Shown here: positions 11,981 to 24,217 of the stretch, piece after piece
Position numbering within the stretch: position 1 is the first letter of the stretch
How the letters are laid out: each line of letters starts with the position of its first letter
Source: Liolophura sinensis
Lineage: Eukaryota; Mollusca; Polyplacophora; Chitonida; Chitonidae
Length of the DNA stretch: 64,000 nucleotides
Assembly: GCF_032854445.1 (NCBI RefSeq)
Contig: NC_088303.1
Span: forward strand, 8,005,501 to 8,069,500
Direction of reading: 5' to 3'
The notes under the pieces: generated by a model
Database searches by the model: none
Told to the model about the DNA's origin: nothing
The model's input: the letters and a program-made list of their open reading frames with translations, nothing else
Program-made: the position numbers and the translations under genes

Positions 11981-14810
11981 ATGATGAGGTTAACTCTGTG
12001 TTTGTTGGTAGTTGGGATGTTGGGATTATGTAAGTGCATCAGTACCGTAAATGTAAAAATTTGCTTATTCTATGTATTTGAATCTTTGTTGTATGCAAAA
12101 AAATCTGTCTTACCATATGTTAGATGCATAGATAGAAGGTATGTTTTTTCCTTGTCTGAGGTGGAACATGATTCATGTGAGCGAATATATGTGACAATTT
12201 TTTTTATATAAAAATCCTCGTATTTTTGATGTCTTTACAGCGGGTAGCGAAGATGTCAGAGTGGACGATTATATGCCCTTGGTTTACAATTTCTATGACA
12301 TGATAGCTGAGGCTGCTTGTGTGAGCAAGGCTCCTGTAAAACCTACAATGGTATGGGCAATCAGGAGAAACTGTGGAGCAGAAATATGCCGAGAGGTTTG
12401 CAGTGTTAACAGGTGAGTCTTAAATTCGGAAGAGACTATGCCGGAGATTTATGTCAAAAAATTGAACAGTGCAGCGAGTTCACCGTTTCCAGTATGAAAT
12501 GTCGATAAAGCTTGTGGGGCTGTGCAATAAGCGGGCTTTGGTAGCATTGGAATCCATTGACTTAGCCAGTCTTAGCTCTTTTCGGCATGCTGACAGTTTA
12601 TGTTCAAAAGGATGACGTCTTTACCCGTATAAGGCGACACTACAAACTCGTGTATTATTTACCTTTCACAAGATGTCAACCTCTTTTGTCCACTTGCTAC
12701 CGTACAAAGTTAGTGTTTTTAATGCTCCTAAAATTTATAAAGCGGGTCGTAATGTAACTTTTTCAAACTTTGGAATCATTTTAGCACAATAGATAGCACA
12801 GATACCAGACTCTTATTTCCTGGGTATAAGGCAGTAAACTCAGAAACTTTCAGTTATAGAATTCAGATTTTTTTGTTTGCCAAAGATCTCTGGTATAGCT
12901 TCCTAAGCTACATCATCTCTTGAAATGGAGTGGCTTTTGCTTTTTCTGTGTGTCTGTGGCTCTACTTTGAAATTTTCCATATATGTAGGAGAAAGCACGC
13001 TTTACCATATAGATTCTTGAAAAAAATGAAGGGGGATCGAGTTACATAACGAAGCTTTTCAGGATGTTTTGTGTTCTCTGTATACTCTCCTAATGCCACC
13101 TACTACCTTTGTCGAAAGAGCTCACAAATCTGACACAGTAGGCTAATAAACATAACCCAGAATGACCAATGGAAACGACCGCACCATCGTATTCGCCGTA
13201 ACTTGTTTTTGTAAAGTTACTGTGACCGAACGAAGCGAGAAGGATGAATATATACTGGTCAGATTTTACAAAATTCGTTGGTAGAGATTGGTTTTTAAGT
13301 ATGAAGACTATATGTGGTTACTTTGATGATGTTCAGTGAGATCAGGTAGTGGGCACCCTGTCCCCATGAAAGTGATGTGAATATTTATGAGGGCACACCT
13401 CCACTTCGGCCAAAGAAAATTGGTACTCATTTTCCAAGGTATTTACTGGTACAGAGTGTTCATTTGCTAACACGGATTATGTCATGACATACTCGTATCA
13501 TGAGCATTGAATCGAGAGATTCGTATAGACTCACTCCTTGTAAGGAGACGGGGGAAAATCTGAAGACGGGCGACTAAAAACGCCCCGACTGAACTATTCA
13601 AAAATAAAAATGACAACAGCGTAGCGTGTACCGCGGACAAATAAGGGCTAATAAACTCGGCCACATTGCTAGTATAATTCATGGTGGAAGGAATGAATGC
13701 TGATACGATATACATGTATTTCTGTTGAGCAGAGGAGGCAGACTTTGTGAGCATAGAAATGCCTGTGGTGACGATGTGTCTATTTGATTGCATAAGACCA
13801 AGTCAACCTCCGGATCGTGTTTTGAATGTCCACGTTTATCACCTAGGTGGCGTGAATAAATTAACTGAAGACTGATCCCCGCCCCCTCCTTTATTTTCTT
13901 TTAAATTTAAAAGAACACAAATAACGGGGTAGTGATTTGTTGTGGTTGTTTTTACGACAATGTCTTCCATCAGTGAACACAAATCTCAGCTGGTTGCCGA
14001 TTAGCGGCCAGACGGAGAATGACATATCGAAATGGAGACCGCCTTCACAACATATCACTCCATTTATGTCCAGTAGTAATTCAGTTACCTGTATCATTTT
14101 TTCTCTTGCAAAATATCATCTAACAGACTTTTTAAAGAAAAATTTGGTGACATTTATTTTCGAACAACGATGCACACAGTAGGCCTGTCCGTCCGTTTTA
14201 TTTCTGGAGAGGCTTTATCAAATAAACAACACTTAATTGTGTACATGTAATATCTCAGTGTATAATGTGAACAGATTACACTAGTTATGAACTACGTGAA
14301 TTTTACTATGGTACATTTTTGAAACCTACCAACTTGCACATCTCAGTCAGGTCTACATGAAAACAGGAAAGCTCTAATTTAAAAAAAAATCCATCATGAA
14401 GTCATCTTCCGCTTTGTCGTGCAAAAGCCGAATTCCTGGAGCGATTGTGAAACAAAAGTATGGGGAACAAGAAGGAAAACATCAACCATTTTGCAGACAA
14501 TCTAACACAAGAACACTTCGACCGACTGTTGTATCAAGGTACAATTCAATTCAGAAAGCTGGAAGCGACGTCATCGAAACAGAAAATGCAAGTTTGAACC
14601 GCAAGTAATGTTTTTATTCGTTGTTGTAGGCTGAGGTGTTTCTACGGCTTCATCGTAAAGAAGACTCCAAAGATTCTCCACGCCGACAGCAACAAAGATG
14701 AAGGGATAGATGGGTTGGGATCGATTTTCTTTTCGGAAGATGCAGGTTGTACCCATAGCACAGGATGCGGGCCAAACTACTGTTGTTGTGAGGGTGAAAA
14801 GAAGACGTAA
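11981..14810 (+). CDS. Gene A: small secreted ten-cysteine protein
   Basis: Three exons join in frame: 11,981-12,029, 12,241-12,412 and 14,630-14,810 (stop), giving 133 residues. Sites are canonical: donors gtaagt and gtgagt, acceptors tttacag and tgttgtag; intron phases are 1 and 2. Residues 1-17 (MMRLTLCLLVVGMLGLS) form a clear signal peptide. The mature part has ten cysteines at 43, 61, 66, 70, 77, 114, 120 and 125-127, ending GCGPNYCCC. All ten are conserved in gene B, as are DYMP, VYNFYD/IYNFYD, RR.C and PK.. before the lysine-rich linker. It should be secreted and disulfide-bonded. I do not recognise the family. An acceptor (ttgacttgcag, ending 11,957) before the ATG implies an upstream 5' UTR exon. 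It could be an antimicrobial, matrix or mucus protein; nothing in the sequence decides. Confidence 0.8.
12413..14629 (+). other. Intron 2 of gene A
   Basis: A 2.2-kb phase-2 intron bounded by gtgagt and ttgttgtag. I see no gene or recognisable repeat in it; the reading frames inside have no splice context. Confidence 0.7.
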
Positions 14811-14997
14811 TTCGGCAGTTTTATATAACTATGATGTTTTCTAACTCAAGAGCCCTGAAATTAAGTTCTACGTGCTGTACAGATTTTGCACACACAAAAC
14901 ACCGTGGAGTTAAAGCTAAATAACTGTTAGTGTAAAATGTTCCTGTTAACAGTTGAAAACACTGCGATGGAAGAATGACTCGTAACAAGGTATTTGT

Positions 14998-15003
14998 ATT
15001 AAA
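14998..15003 (+). terminator. Polyadenylation signal ATTAAA of gene A
   Basis: ATTAAA lies about 190 nt after the stop codon. The surrounding sequence (gtattaaagatctactgaca, then ctgttttatg) aligns with the end of gene B, so the 3' UTRs are homologous. Confidence 0.55.
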
Positions 15004-15545
15004 GATCTACTGACAAAACGCTATTGTTTCTCTGTTTTATGCATATTTCTCTAGAACGATCGCCAGGTGACATAACTAAAGCATTTTTAAAAAATCAAGT
15101 AAGATAAATAGATAATTATATCAAGTTATATGTTAATGAGAACGTTTTATAGCAAACAGAAAGGAAGATGATGACCAATACTGAAAAATAGTTCTTGTTG
15201 AGCTGCTACAGGTCATGCATTACTAGCTAGAGGGCGCTGACTTCCTCACATAGAATTGAATACGCCCTGTCTCAAATGGCAGCGAGATGACAGGAGAGAG
15301 TGATTACAGCTCCTTACCCTTTCTTTAAGCGACGAAGACCAACGCAGTTTGACCGAATTCCAAATGTTTTAAATCCCTTTTCACAAAGATTGAACCTGAT
15401 CCCACTTAAACCAGTTTTAATGTAAGTGTCGAATAAACTCATTTCTAACCCGGAAGTGACACGTACGATGCATGTAGGCAGTGCAAGGACAACTGTCAGC
15501 ATACTCTGTCTGCCAATAAAGTAATGCGGCGCTTAAGCTATTTCC

Positions 15546-15548
<3 letters not shown>

Positions 15549-15595
<47 letters not shown>
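15549..15595. repeat. (TA)n microsatellite
   Basis: About 23 TA dinucleotides. The minus-strand frame reading Ile-Tyr repeats is a by-product. Confidence 0.95.
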
Positions 15596-15598
<3 letters not shown>

Positions 15599-15663
15599 TG
15601 TATGGCTTGTAAAAAAAATTGCTCTTAACGCCTGTAAGTTACTCGTATGTCCTTCATGGAGAG

Positions 15664-15987
15664 TGAGTGAGTGCTTAGGGTTAAAGGTAGTACTTAACAA
15701 TTTTTCAGTCATATGACGACGAAGGAATCCTTAGAGTGCATATAACGTTGCCTCCTTGTCGCAGGGCGGATTTCCACAGCTCTTTTATCTAGTGCTGCTT
15801 CACTGAGACAGCTTACCGAAGGCAAGTCAGTGGCCCCGCCCGAGTCATTATACTGATACGGGTCAACCAGTAGTTGCACTATCCCCTTCAGACTGAACGC
15901 CAAGCGAGGAAGTTCGACTTCCTCTTTTAAAGTCTTAGGTGTGACTCGACCCAGGACTAACCCTGGATCTACCGCTCCCGAAACGGA
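15664..15987 (-). repeat. SINE-B copy with 11-bp target duplication
   Basis: Tail (gtgagtgcttagggttaaag) to tRNA-head side (ggatctaccgctcccgaaac) on the minus strand, slightly 5'-truncated. TTCATGGAGAG flanks it at 15,653-15,663 and 15,988-15,998, an exact 11-bp target-site duplication that marks insertion by target-primed reverse transcription. Confidence 0.9.
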
Positions 15988-16242
15988 TTCATGGAGAGCA
16001 TAGAGCGTCCCTTTACAGCTGTTTATGTATAAGCCTGCATAATTACACTCACATCTTGCTCATGATCGGCGAACCACGTAGCTCTTAGGAGAATTAAGTA
16101 GGCCTACTAGATCGGCCTATAGTGTTGAGCGTTTTGGATGTATATTTTCCAAAATTGGGATATGTCGCGGCCCGTTAAATCATTAGACATGTACATGCGT
16201 ACCGGAATATGTATGTATCCAATGACCCGGTTTGCACTAGCC

Positions 16243-16345
16243 ATTATGCTGGCCGCCGTAGTATAAGATAAATATTATGGAATACGGCGTAAAGCCCCCC
16301 CCCCCCCTCCAATCAAAGAACCCAATAAATAAATAAACCGGCGTA
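16243..16345 (+). repeat. SINE-A 3' fragment with C run
   Basis: Contains ttatgctggccgccgtagta, acggcgtaaag, a 13-nt C run and ccaatcaaagaacccaataaataaataaa. The body upstream is missing. Confidence 0.75.
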
Positions 16346-17039
16346 TGTTCTACACACTGCACACACAATCTCTCGCAACAGTTCCGTCCACCATGGGTTG
16401 TGTAGGTTCTATAGCCTGTGTGCGGACAGTAGATTGTTGTCCACATATATAAGGCTGCATGAATTCACATCTCGTGCAACGATCCTGATGTGTATAGGCC
16501 TATATGGTGTAGTGTTTTGACAGCTGATTTGAGTTTTCCTGGCGGAAGCCTTGTAGTGTTGCTTAATATTTTGTTACGGTCAACCTATACTCCACATATA
16601 TTGTTCATTATGTGGAATATATGCGGTTGTTCGGTTCAGGATGGCGATGGTGATAATTTATCAAATACTGTATAATTCAGTTCTGACACCATCGGTTCCT
16701 ACAACCGGAATGAAGCAATGAACAGACACAAGCAGATGTAGGTCCTGTCATAACTCCATTTATTATGTATAATCTGTGTAATGTTCAGCTGAATAACGCG
16801 TAAAATGTTTCACTTTAAGTAAATGACAATTATCTTCTCGTACCCTAAACTGTGTATCTGCAACCCTCTCGTGGATATGTCCACTTGCCCATATTATTCT
16901 CATTGGTACCCAGTCAGCTTCCATCCAGCCTGTTTATACAGTTAAAATGTCCAGTCGGTTTTGCACCCCAGGATAGTACCCTAATTACGTCACTGGTAAG
17001 AATAGTAGATCGTCTATTCAGAGTGTAATGTAAGGAGAA

Positions 17040-17660
17040 TAAAATCTGGGTAACATCACGATGTACTGTACGGGAAGCGGTTATGCAGAGAATAAAGACC
17101 GGGCAACGCCTCTGGTATAACGGGCGAGTAGCTCCCCGAGAATGAAGTCTGGGTAACGCCCTGGTTATAATTTATGCGTCTGAGAATAAAGACCGGGCAA
17201 CGTCGCGGGTATAATGGACGGGTAGCGCCGCGAGAGTGAAGTCCGGGAAGCATCCCGAGTATTTATTTATTTTTTTATATATTTGATTGGTGTTTTACGC
17301 CGTACTCAAAAGTATTTCACTTATACTACGGCGGCCAGCATTATGGTGAGAGGAAACCGGGCAGAGCCCTGAGGAAACCTACGACCATCGGCAGGTTGCT
17401 GGAAGACCTTCCCACTTACGGCCAGAGAGGAAGCCAGCATGAGCTGGACTTGAAGCATCCCGAGTATAACGGACGGGTAACGCCCTGAGAATAAAGTCTG
17501 GGAAACATCCCCAGTATAATGGACAGGTAGCGTCTCGAGAATAAAGTCCGGGTATAACGGGCGAGTAGCTCCCCGAGAATTAAGTCTCAGTAATACCCCA
17601 AGTATAATGTACGAGCATAGCGGCCCGAGCCCTCTGTACAGAATGATGTACGGGTATAGG
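17040..17660. repeat. Degenerate minisatellite (gggtaacgcc/gagaataaag)
   Basis: Irregular units built from cgagaataaagtccgggtaa and cgccccgagtataatggacg, repeated about ten times with much divergence. A SINE-A is inserted into it. Confidence 0.8.
17263..17451 (-). repeat. SINE-A copy with 16-bp target duplication
   Basis: A headless SINE-A in reverse orientation (tttgattggtgttttacgcc ... gaagccagcatgagctggac). GAAGCATCCCGAGTAT occurs on both sides (17,247-17,262 and 17,452-17,467), an exact target-site duplication inside the host minisatellite. Confidence 0.9.
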
Positions 17661-17820
17661 CCGAGTACCCCGAGATAATTGTGCGGACAGCTTGTCTTCC
17701 GATCGAGTCCGAAGTAAGTGTTCCGCAAGGCCGGAGAGTGATGTGCGGATACCACCCCTGTAGTGTGATATGTGAGGTGTAATGTGTAATGTGCGTGCAC
17801 CAGCCTTGTAGTGTGATGTG

Positions 17821-17975
17821 AGTGAGTGAGCGCGTGCTTGAAGTTTAAAGTCGTACTTAACAATTGTTCAGTCATATGACGATGAAGGAATCCTAAGAGT
17901 GCATGTAATGTGCCTCCTTGTTGTAGAACGGATTACCACCGCTCTTGTATCTAGTACTGCTTTACTGAGACGGCT
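17821..17975 (-). repeat. SINE-B 3' half with 12-bp target duplication
   Basis: Tail and half the body only (agtgagtgagcgcgtgcttg ... ctgctttactgagacggct). TAGTGTGATGTG flanks it at 17,809-17,820 and 17,976-17,987. It is a 5'-truncated insertion into a pre-existing tandem array. Confidence 0.9.
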
Positions 17976-18275
17976 TAGTGTGATGTGTGGTTACCACCTC
18001 TGTAGTGTGAAGTTTGAAGTGTGATGCGTGGGTACCACCACTATAGTGTGATGTGTGATGTCCGGGTACCACCCCTATGCTGTGATGTGTGATGTGCGGG
18101 TACCACCCCTATAGTGTGATGTGCAATGTGCGGGTACCACCCCTATACTGTGATGGTGTGATGTGCGGGTACCACCCCTATAGTGTGAATAAGTAATGTG
18201 CGGGTACCACCCCTATAGTGTGATGTGTGATGTGCGGGTACCACCCCTATACTGTGATGTGCGCACGGGCGCCAC
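17976..18275. repeat. Minisatellite, period about 34 bp
   Basis: About eight units of the type gtgtgatgtgtgatgtgcgg followed by gtaccacccctata. It grades into the 25-bp array to the right, with which it shares gtgtgatgt. Confidence 0.9.
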
Positions 18276-18279
18276 TCAG

Positions 18280-18645
18280 AGTGTGATGTACGGGGACCAC
18301 CTCGAGTATGATGTACAGGTGCCATCCCGAGTGTGATGTACAGGTGCCATCCCGAGTGTGATGTACAGGCGCCATCCCGAGTGTGACGTACGGGGGCCAT
18401 CCCGAGTGTGATGTACAGGTGCCATCCCGAGTGTGATGTACGGGGGCCATCCCGAGTGTGATGTACAGGTGCCATCCCGAGTGTGATGTACAGGTGCCAT
18501 CCCGAGTGTGATGTACGGGGGCCATCCCGAGTGTGATGTACAGGTGCCATCCCGAGTGTGATGTACAGGTGCCATCCCGAGTGTGATGTACGGGGGCCAT
18601 CCCGAGTGTGATGTACAGGTGCCATACCGACTGTGATGTACGGGT
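18280..18645. repeat. Minisatellite, period 25 bp
   Basis: About 14 units of gtgtgatgtacaggtgccat plus cccga, with caggt/cgggg variants alternating. Because 25 is not a multiple of three and no frame of the unit has a stop on the minus strand, three overlapping minus-strand frames stay open; none is a gene. Confidence 0.95.
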
Positions 18646-19109
18646 ACACTATAAAGATTAATCTTTAATTTTAATACAAAGCCTGTTCATCATATATGTA
18701 AACTCGATATTCTAACGTTCTACGTGATAGAAAACAATACACGCAGGCATGGCTTCACTGAACACGAGCTTCGTAAGTAGGCGAGGAAATACTGCACTGT
18801 CTTTTGCTGTCGGATAAGACGCGTTTCTGAGCACATGCTTCACTTTTGCTTGAAATGCTGAAATTACAAAATTTCGGACACCAATTTCCAGTAACGACAT
18901 GATCGCTTTTCCGTGAGATTAAAATACATGTAGCTGTCCAATAAAATTACAATGCGCTAATCTGTTGGAACGAATTATAAAAGATGTTTTAATACCCGAT
19001 TCAAAACAGTGAGGGAAGACATTGAACATCCACTGTTGTGCATTTTTCATATGTTTGGTTTTGAAAAGAGGGGAAGGGGGATAACATATCCCCCCTCCCA
19101 ACACACACA

Positions 19110-20740
19110 CTTTTCAAACTGCGGGGGCTGTCGAGCGCCTATTTGCGTAATCGTGGAACTGTGCCCAGTCATGGTAAAGCGCTGCACCTAATCTTGTAAC
19201 AGCCACTAATCATAGTAGAAGGCTGCGTTTTATCTTGTAACTGCGCCTAATGTGTTAAAATGCGGAGCCTATCTTGTAACATCGCCTAATCATGGTAAAG
19301 TCTTGCGATTAATCATGTGATATCGCCCAACAATGTGAAAGTGTGCGCTTAATCGTGGGACCTCATAAATCGTAAAATACTGCCAAGTCTGTTTTAAATC
19401 GTGATACTGAGAGATCAGTTATATTAACGTGTTACGTAAAACAAAATGTAACGGCACATTCTGGAAAATTAAAAAGAATTATATATTATTCAAATCTTTT
19501 TCACTGAATTCAGTCCATAATCCCCGCATCGATACCAACAGTAGTATCATTAGAATTAGTTTTTCTCTATTTCCAGACGCTTTAAAATCATGTTTAACTG
19601 ACATAGTGGTTACATTTAAATTTTAAACTTTTATATTTTAAATATCTGTATAGGTCGTATTTTTACTATATGCAATAACGTTGTTGCAGCAAGTCTTTTG
19701 TACTTATTTATAAGTGTGTAACACATATTAACGGTTATTCATTTTTACTTGAATTCATAAATTAATAGAAACTATAAAAAGGTAAAAATATAGTCAGCAC
19801 AGAAAGTAAGTTTTTATTCAGGAATTTATTATCATGGGTTCACCTTACCGCAAAGAGATCAAGTTAAGTTCATATTTTCATTAGAATTATCTACTAATGT
19901 TAGATACCTCTGTAAGGTGTAAGGATTTGAAAATTTGTTCAATAATTGCGACGTTCTTGAATTTGAAGAGACAACAACTGTTCTGGTGTCCCATATACAG
20001 CCCTCTGAGATGTAAACAACATTTTAAGTGGCAACGAAATATCGAGACGTGGCTCATGTGTAACTGCACGTGTAATTGATGAGGGAATTTCTACATTTCT
20101 CCCCTCTCATTGTTTCAGAGGTCCTTCAGTTATATTTACTTATGACAAAAAGCGGTCAGTGACGTCCACTGGTTCTTTTACGCAGTCTTACGTTCGTTGA
20201 AGATCATTTGCCTTCCACCAACGAGTGCCACACTTGAGGAAGTTTGTGTATTTAAGTAACTCGCCACTAGTTTGCCCAGGTTTCCTCCGTCCATGTAAGT
20301 GTGGGTCATCGTATAGGAAAACAAGTGTGGCGTTCACAGCAAATCAATGGAACAGTTACTACAGGCGAACCTGTATCAATTTCTCTACATTAAAACCCGC
20401 CGCTATCCTTGGTGCTGACTAATGTAGAAGTGTGAAAAATGCTTACTACAGACATGTAGAAATGTGACAGATGCTTACTATAGACAGGGGAAAATGTGGT
20501 TTGTGCTCGCTACACACATGAGGAAATGTGATTCGTGCTTATCCACACATGCATGGGAAATGATCGTGCTCGTTACATACATGGGCAAATGTGACTAGTT
20601 GGTGCTTACTACAAGCAGACAATAAATGCTCACTGTATGATGCTCGTGAGAGGTATATGAGCGGAACAGATCATAACCATAGAGATGGGGAAATGTGATT
20701 GGTGTGGTACTTACAACGCGTGAATAGATATTGTGATCGG
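19110..20740 (+). repeat. Left arm of a large inverted repeat
   Basis: Imperfectly complementary and collinear with 21,280-22,800. Matched landmarks include gggctgtcgagcgcc (about 19,125) with gtgctcgacagggg (about 22,779), ctgaattcagtccataat (19,504) with attatagactgaattcag (about 22,427), cgttgaagatcatttgcc (about 20,195) with ggcaaatgatcttcaac (about 21,762), and an exact 18-bp pair at 20,375-20,392 and 21,572-21,589. The outer part carries short repeats of the type taatcatggtaaagcgctgc; the inner part repeats atggggaaatgtgac. No coding sequence was found. Confidence 0.75.
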
Positions 20741-21279
20741 TATTCTATGATGACATTTTTTCTCACCCGAGATGGGTATCAATACAAATATAAATAACAA
20801 TAATGGTAATAAATATAGTTGTCGTGGACAACACTTCCAGGTACAGCCTTGCACCTTCAGGTTGATGGCGTCACTTTATGTCTCCATTCATAGGCATAGC
20901 TAATGTTACTGATTCCATGTCTTTCAAGTCATTTGGCAGCAAGATTCGATCTCCCTTGATCGTCTTTTATCTGAGATTTCGCAAATCCATATTTCTACCA
21001 TGTTTCATTTGGTTTTCCCTTCGGGTAAAAATTTGAAACTTATAAAAAACAATACTGACATATTTGGATTCGGAGCACAAAAATACATTAAACAGGACAT
21101 AATCTGCAACAATTTACGATGAACTTAGCGAGAAATTGGAACCACACTAAAAACTAAGTCTCTGGTTTAAGCCCCCATCCTATTGTCCTCTATCGTATAA
21201 GTCAAATATTTTGGAGTACAGAAACACTAATCAAATAAATAATTTAAAATTTATTGTCTTAAAATGAGGTCCCTTATCG

Positions 21280-22800
21280 CGAAACATCACCTAATTATGG
21301 TAAAGTGAATTCTGAGCATAGTCATAGTAGAATTCTATCTGTGACATTTCTCCATGTCTCTAGCACGCGTCTGTCATATTTTCCCATGTTCACATATTCG
21401 GCAAATGTCCCTTTTATACATGTCTTCAGTAACCATCACCCGTCACAATGCCAGTAGTTCATGTACATGGGACGCCATTGTCACAATCCCAACCATATAC
21501 AAGCAAGTAGAGAGTTTCTGATATATTTTCGCATCACGTCTTTAATCAGCACCAACCACAGTGCCTGGCGTTAATGTAGAGAAATTGATTCCTGACAACC
21601 TATACTTAACATTTTATTCATTTGATGTCATACTTGTTCACTTACAGGATGACCCTCAGTTAAAGGGACGGAGGTAAACCACCCACTTGTGGCAAGTTAC
21701 TTTATATATAAATGCAAAATTTCTCAAGTGTGCGATAACGACTAGCACGTCACGATGGAAAGGCAAATGATCTTCAACAAACGAAAGACTGAACCTGCGA
21801 GCCAGTTTGAAGAGTTAGAACTATTAAACAGATTGTTAAATCCCTCTATATTTACAAAAGTATCTAACAATAGTAGCTAACTTTCTACTGGAAATATAAA
21901 CTCGACCTGATGAGTTACGATGATATAATTACGGTGTCAGCGCCACAGCGAAGATAATTAAGTCCTGCATGAAAAACTGAACGGACTGTTGTCTCACTGT
22001 AAGTTTCTAACAGATCATTCATCTTAGGGAATAACAACGGTTTATATGCCAATAAAGAAGTACAAAATGCTTGTGTGGCAACCGTAACAGCTCGATTATC
22101 AGGTTGAGAAATGAGACGATAGAAGCTTTGTCTAAAGGGCTGGGTTTATTCTTGTAAGACGGTGTATCACTAGATGCTAACTGTAAATGCAGTGTCCCGT
22201 ACCCGACTCTCTCTGGCGGTAGTCTTGCATTAACATAATTTACGTCACATATACGTGACAGCACGAAATGATATGCATATTGTTTACCATAGAAACAGTG
22301 TTATAGGATAGTCAAAATACGTCCTAAATATTTCAATCTGCAAAAGTAGTCAGTATGTAAGTAAAACATGATTTAAGCCTCTGGAAATGGAGAGAAAATA
22401 ATACGGATATTACTGTTGTCATCGATATTATAGACTGAATTCAGATAAAAATTTTCCTGTATTTTTTGTTTTATGTTCAAAGTTAATATTATTTATCTGT
22501 CAGTATCGCTATTTAAAACAAACTTTATCATTAGCAAAGTTCCAAGATTAAGTGCACACTTTTCCCTTTGTTGATCACTGTTACACGATTATGCGCAGGA
22601 TTTTAACACGATTAGGCGCTGTTACACGCTAAAACGCAGCATTCTACCTTAATTGATTAGGAGATGTTACACGATTAGGCGAAGCGTTTTACCATGATTA
22701 AGCGCTGCTACACGATTATGCACAGCGTTTTACCATGATTAGGCGCTATTACACAATTAGGCGAATTACACGATAAGGTGCTCGACAGGGGAACCGCTCC
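21280..22800 (-). repeat. Right arm of the large inverted repeat
   Basis: Complementary to 19,110-20,740, with an unpaired centre of about 540 bp. The sum of matched positions stays within 41,915-41,963 along the arm, so the pairing is collinear with small indels. The outer end holds gcgttttaccatgattaggc repeats, the complement of those in the left arm. Confidence 0.75.
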
Positions 22801-22864
22801 TCCGGTCCCCCGCTTCCTACGTCACTGTTGACATATTAGTTTGCGCATTAGGCAAAACCCAGAT

Positions 22865-23090
22865 ATACCTCAAGGACACGCTCCAAGTATACCTAAGACA
22901 CACCCCAAAATGAGACACATGTCTGCTACAACTCAATGGTAGGCCTCATGCACATCTCAAAATGAAATACATGTCTGCTACACCTCAATGGTATACCTCA
23001 GACACATCTCAAAATGAGATAGGCCCTACATGTATGCTACACCCCATGGGTAGGCCATACCTCAGATACACTTCAAGCATACCCCCGAAA
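22865..23090. repeat. Tandem repeat of about 65 bp
   Basis: Three to four diverged units around ctcaaaatgagatacatgtc and gctacacctcaatggtatac. Confidence 0.75.
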
Positions 23091-23384
23091 CACCTCATTA
23101 GAGTAAGGGTTAGCGTTTATTAACCAACGCATTGACTTGGACCTATTGATTGTATCCCTTGCTCAAGGAAATGTCCCAGATAGAGCTTTATAATATTCCT
23201 ATATCTTTGTTATGTGTGAACAAAACGCGGACTAATTGATAAATCTTGTTCTTGTGGTATCGGTACATGTATTTTTATTATTTATATTTATTTATCCTTA
23301 TACTATAATAGGCTTAGGCCTATAGCATAGTTTGACGTTTCGTTATTTGTATTGTAATTTATGTATGCGTGTTCTGTTTTTGCT

Positions 23385-23489
23385 GGTCGTGGGTTTCCCC
23401 CGGGCTCTGCCCGGTTTCCTCCCACCATAATACTGACCGCCGTCGTATAAGTGAAATATTCTTAAGTACGGCGTAAAACACTAACCAAA

Positions 23490-23536
<47 letters not shown>

Positions 23537-23537
23537 G

Positions 23538-23584
<47 letters not shown>

Positions 23585-23586
23585 AT
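23385..23586 (+). repeat. SINE-A 3' part with long (AAAT)n tail
   Basis: Body from ggtcgtgggtttcccccggg to acggcgtaaaacactaacca, then about 25 aaat units. The tail length is unusual compared with the other copies. The minus-strand Leu-Phe-Ile-Tyr frame is an artefact of the tail. Confidence 0.9.
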
Positions 23587-23884
23587 TCTGTGTTTGCTGA
23601 CAATATTAGACACCGGTAGGGCTCGGTTGCACAGAGACCGTATAGCTACTAGCGTTTGAAAACCGTACCATTATTACATGTACTTATAACCAATTCCACC
23701 ACTAGCACAATGGCGAGGTAGCCTAATTGTAACTTTTCGGAGTTATGGTCGCGATGGTACGCTAAATTTGGCTCTTACATAAAGGTGATCTAAACATGTC
23801 AGTCGGGTCATGTGCTCCCTTTTATGGTGATCGAGCGTGTATTTGTAGGTGGAAAATTTATACATGTAACCTCAAAATACTGTC

Positions 23885-24148
23885 TACATGCACACTGTGC
23901 AAACAGTGTATATTTTCTACGTGCACACTGTGCATACAGTGTATATTTTCTACATGCACACCGTGCATACAGTGTATATTTCCTACATGCACACCGTGCA
24001 TACAGTGTATATTTCCTACATGCACGCTGTGCATACAGTGTATATTTTCTACGTACACACTGTGAATACAGTGTATATTTTCTACATGCGCACCGTGCAT
24101 ACAGTGAATATTTTCTACATGCACACTGTGCATACAGTGTATATTTTC
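23885..24148. repeat. 33-bp tandem repeat with a hairpin in each unit
   Basis: Eight units of tacatgcacactgtgcatac then agtgtatattttc. Each contains acactgt-gcat-acagtgt, a 7-bp inverted repeat around 4 nt. The period is a multiple of three, so frames stay open on both strands; they show no other coding sign. Confidence 0.9.
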
Positions 24149-24217
24149 AGTGTACAAACACAGAAACATATTTAGGTGCAGTATTACTTGCTTGTTGAGC
24201 CCTCCGGCAAGGTAATC

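Noticed and set aside
15417-15599. Ile-Tyr repeat protein on the minus strand
   Set aside because: Translation of the (TA)n microsatellite.
18143-18649. Three long overlapping minus-strand frames encoding a His/Gly/Thr repeat protein
   Set aside because: They are the three frames of a 25-bp minisatellite with no stop; no start context, splice sites or flanking coding sequence.
23359-23613. Leu-Phe-Ile-Tyr repeat protein on the minus strand
   Set aside because: Translation of the (AAAT)n SINE tail.
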